From the NCBI GenBank assembly GCA_021813085.1, contig JAKAMA010000187.1:1-5550 (forward strand): a DNA stretch of 5,550 nt, written 5' to 3'. Each line of letters starts with the position of its first letter. Positions within the stretch are counted from its first letter, which is position 1. This stretch comes from Chloroflexota bacterium (GTDB taxonomy: Bacteria > Chloroflexota > Dehalococcoidia > DSTF01 > JACRBR01). Below, one piece after another: positions 1 to 5,041 of this stretch. The translations under genes were made by a program, and so were the position numbers. Below the pieces are notes generated by a model. That model did no database searches. It had not been told where the DNA came from and was given only the letters and a program-made list of their open reading frames with translations.

Positions 1-582
1 CTGGTCGGTCGGCTCGACCACGGCCAGGGCCACGCTCGGGACCAGCACCGCGATTTCGTCTGGGCGCAGGCTCGCGATGGTCTCGCTCGCGTTGAGGGAC
101 TCCTTCATCATCGCCGCCATCTCGACGAGCTCCTCGCGGCTGAGCCGCTCGATCTTCCCGTCCTTCCCCTGGCGCTGCGCCTGGAGGAGGAAGACGCGGA
201 AGCTGCGCCCCTTGACCGTGGCGCGCGCCATCTCGAGGTCGAGCCGGTCGACGAAGTACTGGCGGTTGTGGAGCCCCGTCGCCTCGTCGAACATCGCCCC
301 CCACGCCAGCAGGACGTCGCGGCGGCGCGACGCGCGGAAGAAGTACACCATCGAGAGGATCGCCAGGTTCACGGCCGCCATCGCGAGCATGATCGCGAAC
401 GCGGACGGCGCGGCGTACGCGCTCGGGTCGAGTCCGCGCGGCAGGTAGGGGATCGCCCAGGCGAAGAACATGCCGGCGAAGAGCACGAACGCGAATCGGC
501 TGAGGCGGCCGAGCTTCAGGTCGTGCAGGTACGCCTGCGTCGCCTGCTTCGGCTCAATCGGCTCCGTATCGGACGCGGTCAC
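1..582 (-). CDS. Membrane protein with degenerate GGDEF domain (5' part, truncated at window edge)
   Basis: The visible 194 codons start at a GTG (582-580) placed 8 nt after a GGAGAGG ribosome site; an in-frame TAG lies upstream and no Met codon occurs before residue 38. A soluble N-terminal tail (1-29) precedes two hydrophobic helices (about 30-48 and 61-82), then a positively charged stop (RASRRRD), so a two-helix inner-membrane anchor with a cytoplasmic C-terminal domain is likely. Residues 99-114 (DEATGLHNRQYFVDRL) match the start of GGDEF domains (D-x-x-TGLxNRxxF). Where diguanylate cyclases have the metal-binding Asp of the DxDxFK stretch there is Q134-A135, and the GGDEF signature is replaced by R173-P-D-E-I177, followed by a normal AVLVP strand. 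Loss of these residues suggests it does not make cyclic di-GMP and may be a structural or binding domain. The end of the gene is outside the window. The fold call is fairly secure; the role is unknown. Confidence 0.8.
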   Translation of the reverse strand, partial: MTASDTEPIEPKQATQAYLHDLKLGRLSRFAFVLFAGMFFAWAIPYLPRGLDPSAYAAPSAFAIMLAMAAVNLAILSMVYFFRASRRRDVLLAWGAMFDEATGLHNRQYFVDRLDLEMARATVKGRSFRVFLLQAQRQGKDGKIERLSREELVEMAAMMKESLNASETIASLRPDEIAVLVPSVALAVVEPTDQ

Positions 583-590
583 GAACACCA

Positions 591-597
591 CCTCTCC
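591..597 (-). promoter_or_regulatory. Ribosome binding site for the degenerate GGDEF gene
   Basis: GGAGAGG on the minus strand, 8 nt before GTG at 582. This picks the third of three closely spaced in-frame GTG codons as the start and explains why the gene begins without ATG. Confidence 0.65.
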
Positions 598-642
598 GCG
601 CGCTGCTTCTCTCTATGAGTATCGTCCTCCGCCAGAAAGGGG

Positions 643-656
643 GTAGGGGTGACCGG
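643..656 (+). repeat. Isolated REP-like half-site
   Basis: GTAGGGGTGACCGG differs by one base (T for C) from the GTAGGGGCGACCGG core that forms the palindrome at 4815-4842 and the array starting at 5366. It stands alone about 4.2 kb from the RAYT. One short match in GC-rich DNA could be chance, but it sits in an intergenic space, where REP elements usually lie. Confidence 0.4.
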
Positions 657-757
657 CGGGCCGCCGCGCCGGCGCGGGCACTCCGCACGTAGCCGCGCAG
701 CTTCAGCGCCGCCCCGGCGCTGCCGCCCGTGCGCTCCCCGCCGTGACGCGATGGGTG

Positions 758-763
758 TACAAT
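758..763 (+). promoter_or_regulatory. Possible -10 box upstream of ORF6N gene
   Basis: TACAAT, one base from the TATAAT consensus, in otherwise very GC-rich DNA about 110 bp before the ORF6N start. No convincing -35 hexamer lies 16-18 bp upstream, so this is a weak call. Confidence 0.2.
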
Positions 764-863
764 CCGGCAACACGTCGTACGCGAAGCTCCGCTCCGCGGG
801 GGAGCCGTCCCCAACCTGTGGGGCGCGCAGCACACGCTTCGCACGGGACTTGAGCCCGGACAT

Positions 864-871
864 GGAGGAGG
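864..871 (+). promoter_or_regulatory. Ribosome binding site for ORF6N gene
   Basis: GGAGGAGG lies 5 nt before the ATG at 877. It favours 877 over the in-frame ATG at 862, which would place this purine run inside the coding sequence. Confidence 0.65.
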
Positions 872-876
872 ACACG

Positions 877-1245
877 ATGCCACCTGACACGTCCGTGATC
901 CCCGTCGAGCGCATCGAGCGCGCGATCTACCTCATCCGGGGCCACAAGGTGATCCTCGACGCCGACCTGGCGGCGCTCTACACCGTCGAGACGAAGGCCC
1001 TCAACCAGGCGGTGCGCCGTAACCAGGAGCGCTTCCCCGAGGACTTCATGTTCCGGTTGACCGATGAGGAGTCCGACCGTTTGAGCTTCCATCCTGGAAT
1101 CTCAAACACGACGCCCGAGTCTGGCACCTCAGATTTGAGGTCACAATCTGTGATCTCAAACGCCGGACCCGAATCTGATGGGCCCGCTTTGAGGTCACAA
1201 TCTGTGACCTCAAACGCGCCGACTCCGATCCCGGCCCGCGTTTGA
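877..1245 (+). CDS. ORF6N domain protein, N-terminal part of a frameshift-split gene
   Basis: 122 residues. Residues 7-65 carry the hallmark of the bacterial ORF6N family (phage-derived, related to KilA-N/RhuM-type DNA-binding proteins): [20 protein letters not shown], [16 protein letters not shown] and [14 protein letters not shown]. From residue 69 the conserved SQxxTSN segment is expanded into 9-residue units: [45 protein letters not shown]. The seventh unit is knocked out of frame by a 26-bp step (1215-1240), so translation stops at TGA 1243-1245, exactly where the next in-frame LRFQSGTSN begins in another frame. Adding one base would fuse this part with 1242-1565 into a protein of about 229 residues, with the normal ORF6N layout apart from the expanded segment. 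It is therefore best read as the 5' half of a broken gene. Sequencing error, recoding or phase variation remain possible. ORF6N proteins are presumed DNA-binding; no target is known here. Confidence 0.8.
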   Translation: MPPDTSVIPVERIERAIYLIRGHKVILDADLAALYTVETKALNQAVRRNQERFPEDFMFRLTDEESDRLSFHPGISNTTPESGTSDLRSQSVISNAGPESDGPALRSQSVTSNAPTPIPARV

Positions 1246-1267
1246 GGTTCCAATCTGGCACCTCAAA
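1080..1267 (+). repeat. 27-bp ladder of alternating palindromic units inside ORF6N gene
   Basis: Four 27-bp near-palindromes lie at 1080-1106, 1134-1160, 1188-1214 and 1241-1267, separated by steps of 27, 27 and 26 bp. Copy 3 is perfect: arms TTTGAGGTCACA and TGTGACCTCAAA around ATC. Copies 1, 2 and 4 each have one arm mismatch. Translated, palindromes and steps both read as 9-residue units aligned on S-Q-S-x-T-S-N, so the steps look like decayed copies: the first step keeps CTGGCACCTCA, part of the copy 4 right arm. The array occupies the site where relatives have a single SQxxTSN motif. Confidence 0.9.
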
Positions 1268-1565
1268 CGCTGGCCGCGGTGGCCGCCGCTACGCGCCCTA
1301 CGCCTTCACCGAGCAGGGCGTCGCGATGCTCTCCAGCGTGCTGCGCAGCCCGCGCGCCGTCGCCGTCAACATCGAGATCATGCGGGCGTTCGTGCGCCTG
1401 CGCCAGATGCTCGCGTCCAACGAGGAGCTGGCCCGCAAGCTCGACGCGCTCGAGCGGAAGTACGACCGTCAGTTCAAGGCCGTCTTCGACGCCATCCGCG
1501 AGCTGATGGCGCCGCCGCCGAAAGCGCGCCGCCCGCTGGGCTTACGGGGCAGCGACGGGCCCTGA
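1242..1565 (+). CDS. ORF6N domain protein, C-terminal part of the frameshift-split gene
   Basis: 107 residues if started at TTG 1242, which overlaps the TGA of the upstream part (the bases TTGA are shared). It opens with the last SQxxTSN-type unit (LRFQSGTSN), then [20 protein letters not shown], the most conserved stretch of the family, followed by [27 protein letters not shown], a helical region, and a charged C-terminal helix ([28 protein letters not shown]) with coiled-coil character that may support oligomerisation. The ending, [12 protein letters not shown], is typical of full-length relatives. No ribosome site precedes the TTG, so independent translation would need coupling to the stop of the upstream part. 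Because everything after the frameshift is intact, the lesion appears recent, or the frame is corrected in some cells. Confidence 0.78.
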   Translation: MRFQSGTSNAGRGGRRYAPYAFTEQGVAMLSSVLRSPRAVAVNIEIMRAFVRLRQMLASNEELARKLDALERKYDRQFKAVFDAIRELMAPPPKARRPLGLRGSDGP

Positions 1566-1653
1566 AGGCCGCACCTCGGCTCCGGGCCGTTCGGCGTCCG
1601 TCGCGGTGGCGGCCCGTCCGGCGTCCCACTCGCATCGCTAACGAACCTTCGGT

Positions 1654-1659
1654 TAGAAT
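1654..1659 (+). promoter_or_regulatory. Possible -10 box for hsdR-hsdS
   Basis: TAGAAT, one mismatch from TATAAT, lies in the only AT-richer patch before hsdR, 65 nt before the ATG at 1725. A clear -35 is not visible. The imperfect inverted repeat CTAAC/GTTAG overlaps it and could be an operator. Confidence 0.33.
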
Positions 1660-1711
1660 CATCCCGCAGGAAGCCCACCGCTGTCGCGGATGCTTCAGTT
1701 GTGGTTGGCGC

Positions 1712-1715
1712 GGAG
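1712..1715 (+). promoter_or_regulatory. Ribosome binding site deciding the hsdR start
   Basis: GGAG lies 9 nt before ATG 1725. The alternative in-frame GTG at 1701 has only a weak GCGGA further upstream, and relatives begin close to the MPLSESDTR sequence. Confidence 0.45.
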
Positions 1716-1724
1716 ACCGCCCAG

Positions 1725-4130
1725 ATGCCGCTGTCCGAATCCGACACCCGTGCGAAGCTCATCGACCCCGCGATCCACGCGCGGGGCTGGACGGAAGACC
1801 ACATCCGCCGCGAGGAGACCGCCGGCGCCATCGAACTCATCGACGGCAACCCGCGGCGGCGGAAGAGCGGGCGCACCGACTATACGCTGCGCATCAAGGT
1901 GAACCCGGAGACGCAGCCCGTCGCCGTCGCGCTCATCGAGGCGAAGGCCGAGCATCTGCCGCCGACGCTCGGGCTTGAGCAGGGCAAGACGTATTGCAAG
2001 CGCCTGCACGTCCCGTTTGTCTTCAGTAGCAACGGCCACCAGTTCGTCGAGTACGACGAGTTCACCGGGCAAACGACGCGGGCGCGACCGCTCGTCGAGT
2101 TCCCCACGCCGGCCGACCTACAGGCGCGCTACGAGCGGGGCATCGGCTTCAGTCTCAGCGACCCGGCCGCGAAGCCATTGCTTGCACGCTACCCCGGCGG
2201 CGAGGCGACGCGACGCTACTACCAGGACGCGGCCATCCGCGCAGTCCTCGAGAAGATCGCCCAGTGCGAGGTGCGCGGGGAGCCGAAGCGCGCGCTGCTT
2301 TCGCTGGCGACGGGTTCCGGGAAGACGTTCATCGCGGTCGCCCTGCTCAAGCGCGTCGCCGACGCTGGCCAGCTACGGAAGGCGCTCTTCATCTGTGACC
2401 GCGACGAGCTCCGCAGCCAGGGCGCAGGCGCCTTCCAGAACGTCTTCGGCGCCGACGCGGCCACGGTCTCATCCGCCAACGCGCAGAAGAACGCCCGTGT
2501 GCTCATCGCCACGTACCAGACCCTCGACATCGACAGCGTGGAAGCCGACGCCAACTTCCTGACGGACAACTACCCGGAGGACTACTTCAGCCACATCATC
2601 ATCGACGAGTGCCACCGTTCGGCGTGGGGCAAGTGGTCGCAGGTGCTGACGCGGAATCCCAACGCCGTGCAGGTCGGCCTGACCGCCACGCCGCGCCAGC
2701 TTGTCGGCGCCGTCGAGTCGCCCGAAGCGAAGGCCGACGCGCAGATCAGCGCCGACAACTACAGGTGGTTCGGCGAGCCGGTGTACGAGTACGACATCGC
2801 GCAGGGCATCGAGGATGGCTACCTCGCCGCCTGCGAAATCGTGCGCCGCGATATCCTTATCGACGATGACCCCGAGACCGGCGGCATCAGCCAGGCCGAC
2901 CTCGGCGACAAGACCATCCGCGACGCCCGCACCGGCCAGCCCGTGGCCGTGTCCGACGTGCGAGCGGTCTACGACCCGACGTCGTTCGAGGACAAGCTGC
3001 TGCTGCCGGAGCGCGTGCAGGCGATGTGCGCCGACCTGTTCCGCCAGCTCGTCGAAACGGGTGGTGCGGGGCGCGGGCCGGAGCAGAAGACGATCATCTT
3101 CTGCGCCCGCGACCGCCACGCCGACGAAGTCGCCGCCGTGATGAACAACCTGTACGCGCGGTGGTGCGCGGACAACGGGCACCAGCGGATGGACAACTTC
3201 GCCTTCAAGTGCACCGCACTCTCCGGCGGTAGCCAGTACCTCGCCGACCTGCGCGGCGCCTCGCGGTCGTACTTCGTGGCCACGACGGTTGAGCTGCTGA
3301 CGACGGGCGTCGATGTGCCGGTCGTGCGGAACATCGTGTTCTTCAAGTACGTGCGCTCGCCGATCGCCTTCTACCAGATGATCGGCCGCGGCACCCGCAT
3401 CGACGAGCCGACGAACAAGCTGATGTTCCGCGTCTACGACTACACCGACGCCACACGGCTCTTCGGCGAGGACTTCTTCACCAAGGTCTCCGCGCCTCAG
3501 CGTACGTCCGCCGGCGGCGGCGAGCCGCCGGAGCCGGAACGCATCATCGAGGTCGAGGGTTTCGACGTGTGCGTGAACGACGCCGGGCGCTACATCCTCG
3601 ACCCCGCGACCGGCCAGCCTGTCAGCGTCGAGGAGTACACGCGGCGTGTGACGGCGGGGCTCGTCGAGGAAGCGCCAACCATCGACGACTTCCGCGCGCG
3701 CTGGATCGAGCGGGAGCGCCGGCGTCAGATGCTGCGCGACCTGCCAGGCGGCGTCCATGCGGCGGCGCTGCTCCGCGAACTCAAGAGGCTGGCCGAACTG
3801 GCGGCGCGCGGCGAGGCGAAGGACTACGACCTGTACGACGTGCTCGCGGAACTGGGCTACGGCCTTGCGCCGCGCTCGAAGTCCGAGCGCGCCGACGCCT
3901 TCACCTACAAGAACCGGCCGTGGCTCGACGCCCTGCCGCACGGCGCGGCGGCCACGCTCAGGGCGATCGCCGCGCAGTTCTCGCGCAACGGGACCGAGGA
4001 GCTGGAGAACGACCTCATCTGGCAGTTGCCGGCGGTGCGGCGCGCCGGCGGCCTGAAGGCGCTCGGTGCGCTCGGTAAGCCGCCGGCTGACGTGCTGCAC
4101 GAGACCAAGGCAAGGATGTTTGCGTCGTGA
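1725..4130 (+). CDS. hsdR: Type I restriction enzyme R subunit (EcoEI-like), DNA translocase/endonuclease
   Basis: 801 residues from ATG 1725 (809 from GTG 1701), near the usual length for EcoEI-type HsdR. In the HsdRMS complex this subunit hydrolyses ATP to pull in unmodified DNA and then cuts it. The N-terminal PD-(D/E)xK nuclease is visible as D52 (RTDY) and E72-A-K74 (LIEAKAE). The superfamily 2 motor follows: Walker A ATGSGKT (195-201), DECH box (294-297) in IIIDECHRS, TATP (320-323), then a second RecA lobe with KTIIFCARDRHADEV, TTVELLTTGVDVP and QMIGRGTR (551-558), which carries the arginine finger region. The C-terminal 200 residues, after an EPERIIEVEGFDV stretch, match the EcoEI-type C-terminal domain that docks on the methylase core. 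All catalytic motifs look intact, so it should be active if partners exist. The stop overlaps the hsdS start by 4 bases. No methylase gene is adjacent in the window. Confidence 0.93.
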   Translation: MPLSESDTRAKLIDPAIHARGWTEDHIRREETAGAIELIDGNPRRRKSGRTDYTLRIKVNPETQPVAVALIEAKAEHLPPTLGLEQGKTYCKRLHVPFVFSSNGHQFVEYDEFTGQTTRARPLVEFPTPADLQARYERGIGFSLSDPAAKPLLARYPGGEATRRYYQDAAIRAVLEKIAQCEVRGEPKRALLSLATGSGKTFIAVALLKRVADAGQLRKALFICDRDELRSQGAGAFQNVFGADAATVSSANAQKNARVLIATYQTLDIDSVEADANFLTDNYPEDYFSHIIIDECHRSAWGKWSQVLTRNPNAVQVGLTATPRQLVGAVESPEAKADAQISADNYRWFGEPVYEYDIAQGIEDGYLAACEIVRRDILIDDDPETGGISQADLGDKTIRDARTGQPVAVSDVRAVYDPTSFEDKLLLPERVQAMCADLFRQLVETGGAGRGPEQKTIIFCARDRHADEVAAVMNNLYARWCADNGHQRMDNFAFKCTALSGGSQYLADLRGASRSYFVATTVELLTTGVDVPVVRNIVFFKYVRSPIAFYQMIGRGTRIDEPTNKLMFRVYDYTDATRLFGEDFFTKVSAPQRTSAGGGEPPEPERIIEVEGFDVCVNDAGRYILDPATGQPVSVEEYTRRVTAGLVEEAPTIDDFRARWIERERRRQMLRDLPGGVHAAALLRELKRLAELAARGEAKDYDLYDVLAELGYGLAPRSKSERADAFTYKNRPWLDALPHGAAATLRAIAAQFSRNGTEELENDLIWQLPAVRRAGGLKALGALGKPPADVLHETKARMFAS

Positions 4131-4765
4131 CACCGGTTGTAAGCGAGGCCAGTGAAGTTCCACGAGGGTGGCGCCCGGTACGGTTGGGTGACGTCATTGC
4201 TGATGCACAGCCGGGCTTCGCCGCTGGTGAGCGAGACCCAGAAGGCATCGTTCAGCTTCGCATGAACAATGTCACGACATCCGGTCGCCTAGACTGGTCA
4301 TCGTTCGTTCGCGTTCCGCGGCCGAACCAGGATGCGGCTGCTTATGAACTCCAGCCGGGCGATGTTGTGTTCAACAACACGAACAGCGCGGAACTCGTTG
4401 GGAAATCTGCGCTCTTCGACGGCTACGCTGAACCTGTCGCTTACAGCAATCACTTCACGAGGCTTCGCACTTCCGCGGAGCTAGAACCAGGATACCTGGC
4501 ATCGTGGCTCAACTCGCAGTGGCGCGCCGGCGTCTTCTCGGCAATCTGCAATCGTTGGATAGGTCAGGCGGCGGTGTCACGGGAAAAGCTGCTCGGCCTA
4601 GTCATGCCGCTCCCGCCGCTCGACGAGCAGCGGCGCATCATCGCGATCCTCGACGAGCAGATGGCGGCCGTCGAGCGGGCGCGCACGGCGGCGGAGCAGC
4701 AGTTGCACGCGATTCAAGGGCTTCCGGCCGTGCTGTTGCGGCGGGCGTTCGGCGGGGAGTTGTGA
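4127..4765 (+). CDS. hsdS: Type I restriction-modification specificity subunit, half-length
   Basis: 212 residues from GTG 4127, whose GTGA overlaps the hsdR stop, so translation is probably coupled. The canonical opening of a target recognition domain, VPRGWRPVRLGDV, is at 11-23, and no upstream extension is possible without entering hsdR. Residues 24-160 form one target recognition domain, including ELQPGDVVFNNTNS (74-87), a common S-subunit strand/turn. LPLPPLDEQRRI-type sequence (160-171) and a long charged helix (about 168-197) form the conserved spacer, and the protein ends in the classic LPAVLLRRAFGGEL. Full S subunits have two such halves in about 400 residues. This one has a complete single half with normal beginning and end, so it may work as a homodimer recognising a palindromic bipartite site, or be a remnant. 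The recognition domain is clearly lower in GC (about 58% over 4201-4500) than the spacer helix (about 71% over 4621-4740). Confidence 0.9.
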   Translation: MTPVVSEASEVPRGWRPVRLGDVIADAQPGFAAGERDPEGIVQLRMNNVTTSGRLDWSSFVRVPRPNQDAAAYELQPGDVVFNNTNSAELVGKSALFDGYAEPVAYSNHFTRLRTSAELEPGYLASWLNSQWRAGVFSAICNRWIGQAAVSREKLLGLVMPLPPLDEQRRIIAILDEQMAAVERARTAAEQQLHAIQGLPAVLLRRAFGGEL

Positions 4766-4814
4766 GATGGCGCGTGTCGTGTGGAATGGTGTTGCGAAGG
4801 GAACGGTCCGGGTC

Positions 4815-4842
4815 GTAGGGGCGACCGGCCGGTCGCCCCTAC
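4815..4842. repeat. Perfect 28-bp REP palindrome
   Basis: The arm GTAGGGGCGACCGG is followed immediately by its exact reverse complement, centred between 4828 and 4829. It can form a 14-bp hairpin with no designed loop on either strand. The same arm sequence recurs in the array inside the RAYT gene and, with one change, at 643-656. It is the best candidate for the DNA hairpin recognised by the adjacent HUH transposase. With no T-tract after it, a terminator role for hsdS is possible but unsupported. Confidence 0.85.
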
Positions 4843-5016
4843 CGGTACCGCGGTCGCACGTACGGCGTACGGATCCACCCGTTCCGACGATGACCGACCG
4901 GGTAGCGGCGACCGGCGCCATGCCGGCGACCGGCGCGATGTGGACGGCCCGCGCGATGTGGTCGCCCCTACCGGCACCGCGGCCGCGCGTACGGCGCGCG
5001 ATCGCGCCCGTTCCGG
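4832..5016. repeat. Direct duplication of a 56-bp REP segment
   Basis: 4832-4887 and 4961-5016 align without gaps. The first 14 bases (GTCGCCCCTACCGG) are identical, as are the CACCGCGG/TACCGCGG, CGTACGGCG and CCCGTTCCG blocks. Most differences are transitions. Each copy starts with the right arm of the REP palindrome, so the duplication includes the REP plus its tail and defines a longer element than the hairpin alone. Confidence 0.75.
4906..4959. repeat. Three degenerate 18-bp tandem units
   Basis: The units CGGCGACCGGCGCCATGC, CGGCGACCGGCGCGATGT and GGACGGCCCGCGCGATGT abut each other. They share the GCGACCGGC core and the 18-bp period of the array inside the RAYT gene but have a different second half. 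Confidence 0.6.
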
Positions 5017-5041
5017 CGGGACGCCGGGCGGTGGCGGGATC

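Larger units (their letters stand above)
583..876. other. Divergent intergenic region
   Basis: This spacer separates the minus-strand GGDEF gene from the plus-strand ORF6N gene, so it should hold the promoters of both. It contains an isolated REP-like half-site (643-656), a perfect 14-bp GC palindrome with arms CCGCGCC/GGCGCGG (664-677), and a TACAAT hexamer (758-763). Open frames cross it on both strands, but they show no family resemblance and are expected at this GC content. I see no RNA gene in it. Confidence 0.5.
1566..1724. other. Intergenic region between ORF6N gene and hsdR
   Basis: GC-rich sequence with possible small hairpins but no T-tract, so I call no intrinsic terminator. The right half drops in GC around 1635-1665 and contains an imperfect inverted repeat, CTAAC...GTTAG (about 1638-1656), next to the TAGAAT hexamer. 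This is a plausible promoter/operator for the restriction operon. Confidence 0.4.
4766..5041. other. Non-coding REP-rich block between hsdS and RAYT
   Basis: No credible gene. Nearly the whole stretch consists of REP-family material: the perfect palindrome at 4815-4842, two copies of a 56-bp segment (4832-4887 and 4961-5016) and three degenerate 18-bp units (4906-4959). The frames that stay open across it read as low-complexity Gly/Arg/Pro/Ala and have no family match I recognise. Position and content fit a REP cluster flanking its cognate transposase. Confidence 0.65.

Noticed and set aside
77..618. Plus-strand open frames at the left end
   Set aside because: They overlap the minus-strand GGDEF gene, which has transmembrane helices, a family motif and a ribosome site; the plus-strand translations have no such features.
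649..876. Longer N-terminus for the ORF6N protein starting at 649
   Set aside because: The extension is Arg/Pro/Ala-rich non-conserved sequence, and a strong GGAGGAGG ribosome site sits just before ATG 877.
1080..1267. Possible short CRISPR array (27-bp repeats with 27-bp spacers)
   Set aside because: The repeats are palindromic and diverged, the spacers are related to the repeats and to each other as 9-residue units, the whole lies within an ORF6N reading frame, and no cas genes are nearby.
1566..1640. Intrinsic terminator after the ORF6N gene
   Set aside because: GC-rich inverted segments exist but are not followed by a T-run, so no intrinsic terminator can be supported.
2469..4163. 564-codon open frame on the minus strand
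   Set aside because: It is antisense to hsdR, whose translation has all expected motifs. The antisense product is rich in Arg/Val/Ala/His with no recognisable domain, typical of codon-bias shadows.
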